NCBI GenBank assembly: GCA_031266955.1
Contig: JAISAA010000123.1
Location: 1-6,647 of the forward strand
From: Oscillospiraceae bacterium
GTDB taxonomy: Bacteria > Bacillota > Clostridia > Oscillospirales > Oscillospiraceae
Length of the DNA: 6,647 nt
Direction: 5' to 3'
Every line of letters begins with the position of its first letter. The stretch's first letter is position 1. The notes beneath the pieces are model-generated. The model was not told the origin of the DNA. It worked only from the letters and a program-made list of their open reading frames with translations, and made no database searches. A program made the translations under genes and the position numbers. This document shows, piece after piece, positions 1-6,332 of the stretch.

Positions 1-582
1 GCCGACAACAGCACCTCGCGCAAATACGGCGGGACGGGTCTTGGCCTCGCGATAAGCAAGCACATAATCGAGCTCATGGGCGGCAGGATATGGGCGGAAT
101 CGGTTCCGGGCGAGGGCTCGGAGTTCATATTTACCGTCACGCTGCAACGCGCCGAGGCGCCGGACGGCGAGCGCGCCGCCGAGACGCGCCCCGGCGCGTA
201 CGACTTCTCAGAATGCCGCGCCCTCATCGCCGAGGACGTGGACATCAACCGCGAGATCCTCGCGGCGCTTCTGGCGCCCACGCGGCTGCAAATGGATTTT
301 GCGGTGGACGGCCGCGAGGCCGTTGAGAAATTCAAGTCCGCCGAGGCACGCTACGACATCATATTCATGGATATCCAAATGCCCGAGATGGACGGCTATG
401 AGTCCGCCCGCGCCATCCGCGCTCTCGACCTTCCCGACGCGAAGACGGTCCCCATCATCGCCATGACCGCGAACGTATTCGCCGAGGACGTCAAGCGCGT
501 GCTGGACGCCGGAATGAACGCCCATCTGGGCAAGCCCATAATAATCGGCGACGTCCTGCGCTCGCTCGCGAAATATCTGTAG
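1..582 (+). CDS. Hybrid sensor histidine kinase, C-terminal part (ATPase end plus receiver domain)
   Basis: This is the 3' end of a two-component hybrid kinase; frame 1 is open from the first base, so the N-terminal sensor, the phospho-accepting histidine and most of the ATPase domain lie outside the window. Residues 1-50 of the visible part carry the G2 box of the HATPase domain (KYGGTGLGLAISK, residues 8-20) and the closing strand pattern (GxIWAESVPGEGSEFIFTV). After a short linker, residues 73-193 form a CheY-like receiver: acidic pair E78/D79, phospho-acceptor D124 in FMDIQMPEMDG, T156 in IAMTAN and K178 in LGKPI, so the receiver should be active. It ends right after the receiver, with no output domain, so phosphate is probably relayed to another protein or the receiver tunes the kinase. 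The signal sensed cannot be told from here. It converges on the minus-strand envelope operon, with 8 bp between stop codons. Confidence 0.93.
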   Translation, partial: ADNSTSRKYGGTGLGLAISKHIIELMGGRIWAESVPGEGSEFIFTVTLQRAEAPDGERAAETRPGAYDFSECRALIAEDVDINREILAALLAPTRLQMDFAVDGREAVEKFKSAEARYDIIFMDIQMPEMDGYESARAIRALDLPDAKTVPIIAMTANVFAEDVKRVLDAGMNAHLGKPIIIGDVLRSLAKYL

Positions 583-590
583 GGCGGCAG

Positions 591-2186
591 TTACAACACG
601 TCTCCAACCGCCACATTCTCCTCCGGCGGCGGTGCCGGGACTTCATCCGGTACCACGGCTTCCGCCGGAACCGGTTCAGGTTCCGGCGATGGCGCCGGGG
701 TTTCCTCCGGAACCGGTTCAGGTTCAAGTTCAGGTTCCGGAGCGGGGAGGAGGTTGCCGTTGGCATCTAGGGAGCCTATGGGATATAGTATGACCCTGTT
801 TTGCGGATGGTAAGAGCTTTTTGAGACAAAACGGCGCTCTGTGAGCTCTCCGAGCCCATCGTACACGAGCATGTATGTCTCGACCACATAGCCGGGATGC
901 CCCGGGCTTTCGACCTTTGTCCCGCCCGGCTGTACGCGCGCGCTCTCCTCGTGAATCTCCCTGTATCCCGACGTGTCAAGCTGGACGTATTCCGTTTCAT
1001 ATCTTAAATCGTCGGTCTTTGTGCCATATATTCTCATCGTTAGCGTTAACTTATCGACGAAAGCCTCAATTTTTATCGGATACGGCGTGTCGTTTTCAAA
1101 TTTGAAATCCGGGCCTCCCCAGCTCACGGTGGCATCGTGCCCGAGAGGCAGATATGTGATTATGAAATAGTGGTTCGAACGGTCCACGACCTTCAAATTG
1201 CTGTGCAGGACAGTGTTGTACAGCGTGGAAGATGCCTGGCAGATGCCGCCGCCAATTTCGTCCACGACCCGCCCGCCGACATACGCCCCCGCCGCCTTGA
1301 ATCCCCGCGCGGCGGTCCTTTGCCCCACAACCTCGTTAAAGGAAAACACGTCCCCGGGATTTAACACGCATCCGTTCATCTCTGCGGATACGAGCGTGAT
1401 ATTGTTGTGCCTGTTGTCATAGCCGCCGATTTTTGTTATGGTCTCGGCGAGGACGTCCCTAAAGAGCGTGTCTTCGAGCGCCTGTGCCGTAAGCTCCGGA
1501 AAGACGTTTATAAACGGGGCTTTCACCGTCTCGCCGAATGATGCGGCGTCATACGCGGACCGCGCGAGCTCGGCATCGAAAGTGTGTCCGGCTTTCTCGG
1601 GGATTATCGACTGCGCAAGAATATCATATGCCGCGTCCACTGGCGCTGCCTCTAAGGAGTTGAGCAGCCGGGGAATATCAACTATGACTTCGTCCGGAGG
1701 CACTATGTTAACGGTCTCCGGCGCGCCAGAATCCAGCGATTTGTACAGCGCGGCAGCAACAGCCGCGCATATATCTTCCGTATCTACGCGCGCCAAGCCC
1801 GCGCCCTTGACAAAGTTCACGCCGTCTTCGTCTATCGTGTATATCCCGCGCGGGATGGCGGCGTTGAATTTTTCGCCGTGCTCCTCCGCCAGAGCGCGGA
1901 TGAGTTCTTCGTCTATGCTGTCGCCGCCGCCGAAAAATCCCGCCTCGCTCCCCGTCACCGTAAAGCTGCTGCCATCGGGGAATACGACTGTCGCGGCCAC
2001 GCGCCCGGCAGCCACGGCATCTGGAGCCTGCCCCGGCTGCGCCCCATTATCTCCGGAGGGGGCGATTTCCGCCGCGTCGACATTCGGATCCAGCCCGCCG
2101 GTGTAGATCCACACGCCGAAAAAAGCGGCGGCGAGGACGCCGAGGGCGGACAGCGCTATTATTGGGGCCTTGATCTTTGTTTTCAT
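591..2186 (-). CDS. VanW family protein with N-terminal membrane anchor, G5-like domain and Pro/Glu-rich C-terminal tail
   Basis: Predicted membrane-anchored envelope protein of 531 residues; the biochemical role of VanW proteins is not settled. Residues 7-28 form one hydrophobic anchor behind a Lys-rich start, placing the rest outside. Residues 65-250 resemble the YoaR/PG-binding-4 region usually found before VanW domains. Residues 255-388 are the VanW domain, with the family signature GGGICQASSTLYN (312-324), a conserved His at 339 and the GHDATVSWGGPD segment (349-360). Residues 395-470 look like a G5 domain. From 482 on, the protein is a Pro/Glu/Ala tail (PEPE, PVPEE), probably a wall-spanning spacer. 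Start: the ATG at 2186 is chosen because it gives a standard anchor and has AAAAGGA upstream, though 14 nt away. An in-frame ATG at 2216 would add ten residues and overlaps the dltX stop as TAATG. It is the last gene of the operon; despite the name, nothing here indicates vancomycin resistance. Confidence 0.9.
   Translation of the reverse strand: MKTKIKAPIIALSALGVLAAAFFGVWIYTGGLDPNVDAAEIAPSGDNGAQPGQAPDAVAAGRVAATVVFPDGSSFTVTGSEAGFFGGGDSIDEELIRALAEEHGEKFNAAIPRGIYTIDEDGVNFVKGAGLARVDTEDICAAVAAALYKSLDSGAPETVNIVPPDEVIVDIPRLLNSLEAAPVDAAYDILAQSIIPEKAGHTFDAELARSAYDAASFGETVKAPFINVFPELTAQALEDTLFRDVLAETITKIGGYDNRHNNITLVSAEMNGCVLNPGDVFSFNEVVGQRTAARGFKAAGAYVGGRVVDEIGGGICQASSTLYNTVLHSNLKVVDRSNHYFIITYLPLGHDATVSWGGPDFKFENDTPYPIKIEAFVDKLTLTMRIYGTKTDDLRYETEYVQLDTSGYREIHEESARVQPGGTKVESPGHPGYVVETYMLVYDGLGELTERRFVSKSSYHPQNRVILYPIGSLDANGNLLPAPEPELEPEPVPEETPAPSPEPEPVPAEAVVPDEVPAPPPEENVAVGDVL
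665..725. repeat. Two 19-bp direct repeats within the VanW Pro/Glu tail
   Basis: An identical 19-nt string occurs at 665-683 and at 707-725, 42 bp (14 codons) apart and in frame; each copy contains the 10-bp palindrome GAACCGGTTC. It encodes the repeated EPEPVP motif of the tail, so it is best read as repeat expansion in a low-complexity coding stretch and not as a protein-binding site. Confidence 0.75.
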
Positions 2187-2200
2187 ATCAAGCGTACACA

Positions 2201-2207
2201 TCCTTTT
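2201..2207 (-). promoter_or_regulatory. Candidate ribosome binding site of the VanW gene
   Basis: AAAAGGA lies 14 nt upstream of the ATG at 2186, longer than ideal. It is the only Shine-Dalgarno-like string near the three in-frame ATGs (2216, 2201, 2186). It directly abuts the ATG at 2201, which makes that start unlikely, and the ATG at 2216 has no purine-rich stretch in front and could only be used by coupling to the dltX stop. Confidence 0.4.
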
Positions 2208-2215
2208 GCAAAACA

Positions 2216-2374
2216 TTAGAAGTTCTTGTAGACAAAATCCACGCCCTCGCCGGGCAGCGCGAAGAACGCCAGTATTACGGCGATTGTGACGAGCAGATAG
2301 AATATGAGCCTCGCGTTGGCGCGCGACTTGACCGCCTCAATCAAGCCCGTTATAAAATTCGCTAATTCTTTCAT
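2216..2374 (-). CDS. dltX: DltX-like microprotein, acyl-shuttle subunit of teichoic acid D-alanylation
   Basis: A 52-residue single-pass membrane protein, too small for many gene callers. The N-terminus (MKELANFITG, then K16, R18, R22) is basic and should stay in the cytoplasm; residues 22-40 are a hydrophobic helix; a short tail PGEGVD then leads to the C-terminal hexapeptide FVYKNF (47-52). Known DltX proteins have the same plan: about 50 residues, one helix, and an extracytoplasmic C-terminal hexapeptide of the form F-x-Y-x-x-F. In that family the tyrosine (here Y49) receives D-alanine from the MBOAT protein DltB and passes it to the serine of DltD, and the microprotein holds both enzymes together. 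The gene overlaps the end of dltD by 38 bp in another frame and has its own AGGGTGG ribosome site 10 nt upstream. It sits after dltD, whereas classical operons have dltX before dltA. The assignment rests on motif, topology and neighbours, not on a database match. Confidence 0.88.
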   Translation of the reverse strand: MKELANFITGLIEAVKSRANARLIFYLLVTIAVILAFFALPGEGVDFVYKNF

Positions 2375-3494
2375 TGACTTCAAGCCACCCTATATATCCC
2401 AAATGTATGGCGTCGCACATAAAATACGGCGCGTACTCCTCGCCCGTGAAATCGGCCAGCGGCGCGCCGTACCGCTGCGCGAGCCGGCGCACTTTGTCGT
2501 AATACTCCTGGCGCCGCCCCGCGCCAAAGCCCGTATAGTCGCTCCACTGCCCGTGCATGGGCGTGGATATCAGCAGAGGGCGCAGTCCCTTTTCGGCGCA
2601 TATTTTCAAGAGCAGCTCAAAATCCCCGTATTCGGGCGAGTCGGAATAGCTGAGCTCCGCGTCTCTGTTTTGCAGCGTCCCCAGTTTTCTTTTGATATTC
2701 ACGTTGTAATAATCGTTCAAAAATCCAAACTCGTTGTTGTCCGTTTCGCCGGGCGCGAGGCGGAGCATATCCGCGCGCACATTCTCCCAATCGATATCAG
2801 ACGTATCGCGCGCGTCCTCCGGCGCGCTTTGGAGGGCGCGATAAGAGACAAAAGCGTCTTTCACCGTCAACAGTTTTTCGCGTATGAACACATACGGCGC
2901 CGACAATATCTCCGCCGCCGCCGCGCCCGATATCCAGCCGTAGTGGCGGTACGGATTATCCGCGCCGTACTGCCCGAGCAGCTGCGTGAGCCGCAGCTTG
3001 AAAGCGTCCTTTACCTCGTCGGACAGATCGCGGCTGCGCAATATTTTGCAAAACTGGAGCTCCGAGAAGTTCGCGAAATACATATCCGGCATTATCCCAT
3101 CCGGGACAAACGACTGCGGCGATATGATGAACGCGATCGCGTTGTCCTCCAAACCGTCCGTCGCGGCGAGTATCGAGGCGTGGATCAGCGCCTGGCAGGA
3201 ACCCCGGCCTACAATGTTGGCGGCGAGCCCGCCGCGCCCGTTTTTGAACAAATTTACGGGGTTTGTGGGGATCATCTTCGTGTCGAGCTCCGAAGCGCCG
3301 AGTATGAGCACTCCGTCTCGCGGCGCGCTGTTCAATAAATATATGCCTTTTTGCTTGACGAGCGAGTTGTCCTCGCTCACGGCGAACGGATATCCGTCCG
3401 TGTCCGCTGCGAAGAACGCGTACGCGCCCGCCAGCAGCAGCGCTGTCGCCGCGAGATATACCGCAAGCCTTATGGCAAATCCTTTTAGCGTCAT
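2337..3494 (-). CDS. dltD: D-alanyl transferase DltD, extracytoplasmic serine enzyme of teichoic acid D-alanylation
   Basis: DltD moves D-alanine onto the wall polymer on the outer face of the membrane. The 385-residue length is typical. Residues 7-30 are a single N-terminal anchor; the rest is the SGNH-hydrolase-like DltD domain. The catalytic serine is S68 in the GASEL block; the matching Asp/His are D361 and H364 in CDAIHLGYIGW, which is the DltD C-terminal signature. Further family blocks are FIISPQSF (122-129), SPEYGDFELLL (286-296) and PMHGQWSDYTG (312-322). The start codon shares ATGA with the dltC stop (4-bp overlap), indicating translational coupling, and the 3' end overlaps the dltX-like gene. 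All residues expected for activity are present. The acceptor polymer (lipoteichoic acid or another wall polymer) cannot be told from the sequence. Confidence 0.96.
   Translation of the reverse strand: MTLKGFAIRLAVYLAATALLLAGAYAFFAADTDGYPFAVSEDNSLVKQKGIYLLNSAPRDGVLILGASELDTKMIPTNPVNLFKNGRGGLAANIVGRGSCQALIHASILAATDGLEDNAIAFIISPQSFVPDGIMPDMYFANFSELQFCKILRSRDLSDEVKDAFKLRLTQLLGQYGADNPYRHYGWISGAAAAEILSAPYVFIREKLLTVKDAFVSYRALQSAPEDARDTSDIDWENVRADMLRLAPGETDNNEFGFLNDYYNVNIKRKLGTLQNRDAELSYSDSPEYGDFELLLKICAEKGLRPLLISTPMHGQWSDYTGFGAGRRQEYYDKVRRLAQRYGAPLADFTGEEYAPYFMCDAIHLGYIGWLEVNERISEFYNGLD
2385..2391 (-). promoter_or_regulatory. Ribosome binding site of the dltX-like gene, inside dltD
   Basis: AGGGTGG lies 10 nt before the ATG at 2374 and within the dltD coding sequence. 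It is among the better Shine-Dalgarno matches in the window and supports independent translation of the overlapping microprotein. Confidence 0.65.
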
Positions 3495-3739
3495 TTCCGC
3501 AGCCTGTCTTCAATAAACAGGGCCGTTTTTTCCGGCGAGGCTATCTGTTCGCGGGATACGTCGGCAATATCGAGTTCCAGCCCAAATTCCTCCGCGAGCT
3601 CAACGACAAGCGCGATAGCCGCGAAGGAGTCGAGATAGCCCTCCTCAAAAACATCCGTGCGCGGCTCCAGTTCATCGGGCCGCACGCCGCCGGCGCGCGC
3701 TATTATTCTAAGCGCCCTGCCGTAAATTTCGCTGTCCAT
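3491..3739 (-). CDS. dltC: D-alanine carrier protein DltC
   Basis: Cytoplasmic acyl-carrier-type protein of 82 residues, the usual size for DltC. D-alanine is held as a thioester on a 4'-phosphopantetheine arm attached to S38 in the motif GYLDSFAAI, where DSF replaces the DSL of fatty-acid carrier proteins, as is typical of DltC. The stretch that follows (VVELAEEFGLELD) matches helix II and the loop that contacts DltA and DltB. It should be charged by the ligase DltA, which is not encoded in this window, and should deliver D-alanine to DltB. A strong ribosome site (GAGGGGG at 3748-3754) lies 8 nt before the ATG. The dltB stop is 18 bp upstream and the dltD start overlaps its stop. An ordinary acyl carrier protein is the only alternative, and the dltB/dltD neighbours rule strongly against it. 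Confidence 0.95.
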   Translation of the reverse strand: MDSEIYGRALRIIARAGGVRPDELEPRTDVFEEGYLDSFAAIALVVELAEEFGLELDIADVSREQIASPEKTALFIEDRLRK

Positions 3740-3757
3740 AAAAATCGCCCCCTCGAA

Positions 3758-4882
3758 TTAAAATAGTTTTCCCGAAAATATCAGCATCCCGAAAGCGACG
3801 GCGTGGAACGTGAAAAGCGCGCATGCAACGCTGCCGAAAGCGTGCTTTTTCAGGCGCTTAAAACACTTGGAATTCACGTCAAGCCACTCGTTCACGCATA
3901 AAAATATGCCGTGATACGCGCCATAGGCGATAAATCTGAGTTCGTATCCGTGCCACGCGCCCATAACGAGCATTGTCAGCATGAGCCCGATATACGACGC
4001 CGTGCGTGGATTCTTGAATGTCCGCTTTTTTAGGCGCCCCGCGACGAATTCGCCGTATATGAAATCGCGGAAAAACGAGGAGAGCGAGATGTGCCAGCGC
4101 GTCCAGAATTCCTTGAGGTCCCGGCTGAGGAAAGGCATGTTAAAATTATCCGGCGCCTTGATCCCGAATATATACGAAGTGCCTACGGCGAGCGAGCTGT
4201 AGCCTGCGAAATTGAAAAACAGATAGAGCGTATACGCGTAGGCGTAGCCGATTATGGGAAAGGTGCCGCTTTTAGATGCCAGCGGCGCGAGCGCGAAAGT
4301 GTCGATCGCCGGCGCTATCGCAAAGCTGTACAGCGCGCCGGCCGCGAATTTCCATATCCCGTCCCGCAGCAGCTCCAAATACTCCCCGCGCGTGCGGAGC
4401 GCGCGCATATCTGCGGCAAACCGCCGCCGCCTGTCGATGGGCCCGGAAGACAGCGCCGGGAAAAAACAGATGAAATACGTCAGCTCGCTAAGTGCGGCGC
4501 GGTCGATTTTTTTCTTTTTAATGTCAATGATGTACTGCATTGCGCGAAACGTCATATACGATATTCCGACGAATCGGAAAGCGCCTAGGCTCTTGGCGAG
4601 CGCCAGCGGAATCAGCGTGAGCGCGAGGAACGCCCCGAATACCAGCGGCTTTTGCCTCGCTTTGAGCCGCGAATAGATTGCCGTCGCCGCGTAAGTCCAC
4701 GCGACAAAAGCGAGGAGATAGATTATTCCGCCGCCGGGCGCGCCGTAAATGAGCAGGATAAATACCGCGCTCGCAAAGAGCCCGTATTGCCACAGCCGCT
4801 TCCCGGCGAGGCCGAGCACCGCCGCGGGAACTGCCAGAACGCCGAGACAGTAAAAGAAAAAGTTGTCGACAAACGCCGTCAT
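3758..4882 (-). CDS. dltB: D-alanyl transfer protein DltB (MBOAT family)
   Basis: Polytopic membrane O-acyltransferase (374 residues, somewhat short for DltB, which is often about 400) that accepts D-alanine from DltC on the cytoplasmic side and passes it outward. Family blocks in order: SYMTFRAMQYIIDI (108-121), FPALSSGPIDRRRRF (141-155), EFWTRWHISLSSFFRDFIY (258-276), MGAWHG (307-312) and the C-terminal FTFHAVAFGMLIFSGKL. The two MBOAT histidines are H264 (RWH) and H311 (AWHG), separated by 47 residues as in characterised DltB. Several hydrophobic helices alternate with basic loops. The ATG at 4882 is the only plausible start: an in-frame TAA lies one codon further upstream. It follows the lipoprotein stop after 3 bp and has only a weak ribosome site, so translation is probably coupled to the lipoprotein gene. 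DltA is not found next to it. Confidence 0.96.
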   Translation of the reverse strand: MTAFVDNFFFYCLGVLAVPAAVLGLAGKRLWQYGLFASAVFILLIYGAPGGGIIYLLAFVAWTYAATAIYSRLKARQKPLVFGAFLALTLIPLALAKSLGAFRFVGISYMTFRAMQYIIDIKKKKIDRAALSELTYFICFFPALSSGPIDRRRRFAADMRALRTRGEYLELLRDGIWKFAAGALYSFAIAPAIDTFALAPLASKSGTFPIIGYAYAYTLYLFFNFAGYSSLAVGTSYIFGIKAPDNFNMPFLSRDLKEFWTRWHISLSSFFRDFIYGEFVAGRLKKRTFKNPRTASYIGLMLTMLVMGAWHGYELRFIAYGAYHGIFLCVNEWLDVNSKCFKRLKKHAFGSVACALFTFHAVAFGMLIFSGKLF

Positions 4883-4885
4883 GCC

Positions 4886-5521
4886 TTACGTGCCGCCGCG
4901 CTTCGCCAGCGAAATGTACTCGACCGCGCCGTCGGAGATATAAAACCACAGCTCCGCTGCATCGCCGCTGTATACGATGGCCGCGCCCTCGCTGCTGAAA
5001 TTGTCTCCGTACGCGGCGACGACAGCATCCGTGCCATCGCCGACCCCAACGCCCCTCGGCGTCTTATAAGCGCCCGACGTGACGATGATCTCGTTTACGA
5101 GATCGTTTTCGCCGTCGGGGTACGTATAGAACTCAATGCCGCCGTATACGTAAACCTTATCCATGCCGTCGTGGTCGCAGCTTATGGCCTCGCTGTACTC
5201 GTATCCGCCGCCGAAAGCGTCCAGCACCTCGGCTATATTGCGGCGCACTGCGACGCCGGACAGCTTAAAGTCCTCGCCGGAGAGCGGAGAGGCGCCGACG
5301 ACCGGCGATGGTTCCGGTGTTGGTTCAGGCGATGGTTCCGGTGTCGGTTCCGGTGATGGTTCCGGCGTTGGTTCCGGCGTTTCCGTTTCTGGAATCGGTT
5401 CGGGTGCGGCGTCCGGCGTCGTCGGCGTTTCAAGTGACGCGCCCTCCGCCGCGCCGGTGCAGGCGGTCAGCGTGAGAGCCAGCGCCAGCAGGATCAGTGG
5501 CATCGCTTTTGATATTTTCAT
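4886..5521 (-). CDS. Putative lipoprotein with Pro/Glu repeat linker and two-part C-terminal domain
   Basis: A 211-residue exported lipoprotein of unknown function. Residues 1-20 are a lipoprotein signal peptide ending in lipobox LTAC, with the lipid-modified cysteine at C21. Residues 30-75 are a Thr/Pro/Glu-rich linker that includes three exact PEPTPEPS repeats (49-72), a likely spacer through the wall. The C-terminal domain appears to be an internal duplication. Residues 89-150 (AEVLDAFG, then VYVYGGIEFYTYPDG, then VNEIIVTSG) are echoed by 159-206 (DAVVAAYG, then ELWFYISDGAVEYISLA), each half being a helix followed by strands. This resembles small two-repeat folds seen in other Clostridial lipoproteins, but I cannot name the family. 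A GAGGA ribosome site lies 5 nt before the ATG. The stop is 3 bp from the dltB start, which suggests joint expression with, and possibly a role in, D-alanylation; that role is inference. Confidence 0.88.
   Translation of the reverse strand: MKISKAMPLILLALALTLTACTGAAEGASLETPTTPDAAPEPIPETETPEPTPEPSPEPTPEPSPEPTPEPSPVVGASPLSGEDFKLSGVAVRRNIAEVLDAFGGGYEYSEAISCDHDGMDKVYVYGGIEFYTYPDGENDLVNEIIVTSGAYKTPRGVGVGDGTDAVVAAYGDNFSSEGAAIVYSGDAAELWFYISDGAVEYISLAKRGGT
5306..5377. repeat. Three tandem 24-bp repeats in the lipoprotein linker
   Basis: Units at 5306-5329, 5330-5353 and 5354-5377 differ by only a few, mostly third-position, bases. On the minus strand each encodes PEPTPEPS, so protein sequence is kept exactly while the DNA drifts. 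Such in-frame arrays can gain or lose units and so vary the length of the surface linker. Confidence 0.9.
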
Positions 5522-5555
5522 ATTTTTCCTCGCTCCCGTCTTTTTCTGGCGGCCT

Positions 5556-6317
5556 CTATTTTTGTATGTAATCCCCGTAAATCACGGTGTTCACAAGCGA
5601 CACTTCCCCGGCCGACACCGTGACCAGCAGTGACCCCTTGATTTCCACATCGATAAACGCGACATCTCCGCCTATGACCGTCACATTCCCGTCAAACACT
5701 TGGTTTTCAATAACACGGCTGTCCATTATGGCCTCCCCGAGCACGCGGTCGAGCAGTACCGCGAGCTGCGCCCGTGTCAACGGGGCTTGCGGGGCAAAGT
5801 TTGCGCCTCCCGTGCCCTTGAAGTAGCCGCGCTCCGTCATGGCCGCAACCGCGCCGCGCCCCCACGCAGGTATATCGTCGCCGTCTGGCCACACGGCTTC
5901 CGGTTCCTCCGCCGCGCCGCGCGGCAGGGCCTCGATTTCTAGCGCCCTCGCGAGCATCGCCGCAGCCTCGCAGCGCGAGACCCGCCTGTCCGGGTTCGCG
6001 CGGTTTTTTTCGTCGCCCCTGACATATCCCGCCGCGTGCGCGAGGGCGAATTGCTCAAAAAGTTCACTCTCGGGCGGGATATCGTCAAAGCCCGAAAAAT
6101 CGTCCGCACCGCCATATCTATAGCCCAGCGCGATATTCACGGCAGCTACTATATCTGCCCGCGTTGCCGCCTCGTCCATATCGCCGTATAACACAATGCC
6201 GATCGCACCGCATTTTTCCACGGCGCCGTCATACCAAGTGGCGCCCTGTGCATACGCCGCCGGCAGCGCGAACAATACAAGCGCGAGCAGCGCCGTTATG
6301 GCTCTTTTCACTTTCAC
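5556..6317 (-). CDS. Secreted S-layer-homology (SLH) domain protein with short beta-rich C-terminus
   Basis: A 253-residue exported protein predicted to bind the cell wall. Residues 1-23 form a signal peptide (KVKR, hydrophobic core, cleavage near AYA-QG). Three SLH-type repeats follow: a degenerate one at about 27-66 (YDGAVEKCGAIGIV, then ATRADIVAAV), one at about 72-127 (AAGYVRGD, then NPDRRVSRCEAAAMLARAL) and a typical one at about 143-193 (AAMTERGYFKGT, then FAPQAPLTRAQLAVLLDRVLG). SLH triplets bind pyruvylated secondary wall polymers. Residues 203-253 are a run of short strands (FDGNVTVIGGDVAFIDVEIKG) that look like a small beta-solenoid with no recognised function. The GTG at 6317 is chosen with GGTGAT just upstream; the GTG at 6311 is an alternative. 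It begins 15 bp after the transglutaminase-like gene and ends 34 bp before the lipoprotein. No large catalytic domain is attached, which is unusual for an SLH protein. Confidence 0.88.
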   Translation of the reverse strand: MKVKRAITALLALVLFALPAAYAQGATWYDGAVEKCGAIGIVLYGDMDEAATRADIVAAVNIALGYRYGGADDFSGFDDIPPESELFEQFALAHAAGYVRGDEKNRANPDRRVSRCEAAAMLARALEIEALPRGAAEEPEAVWPDGDDIPAWGRGAVAAMTERGYFKGTGGANFAPQAPLTRAQLAVLLDRVLGEAIMDSRVIENQVFDGNVTVIGGDVAFIDVEIKGSLLVTVSAGEVSLVNTVIYGDYIQK

Positions 6318-6332
6318 AACATCACCGTTTTC

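Noticed and set aside
583..612. GGCGG/CCGCC inverted repeat as a bidirectional terminator between the convergent genes
   Set aside because: The stem is only 5 bp with a 20-nt loop and no T-run on either side.
669..720. Two GAACCGGTTC palindromes as operator sites
   Set aside because: Both sit deep inside the VanW coding tail at codon-phased positions and are explained by the EPEPVP protein repeat.
1438..2106. 222-codon plus-strand open frame opposite the VanW gene
   Set aside because: Ser/Ala/Pro-rich low-complexity product with no domain; it lies antisense to a well-supported VanW frame and reflects the GC-rich codon pattern.
2304..3338. 344-codon plus-strand open frame opposite dltD
   Set aside because: Arg/Val-rich translation without recognisable motifs, fully antisense to dltD, whose catalytic blocks are clear.
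4652..5356. 234-codon plus-strand open frame opposite dltB and the lipoprotein
   Set aside because: Spans two convincing minus-strand genes and ends in an Arg/Trp/Phe repeat that is simply the 24-bp linker repeat read in another frame.
5306..5377. Short regularly spaced repeats resembling a CRISPR array
   Set aside because: The repeats are directly adjacent without spacers, in frame, and encode PEPTPEPS.
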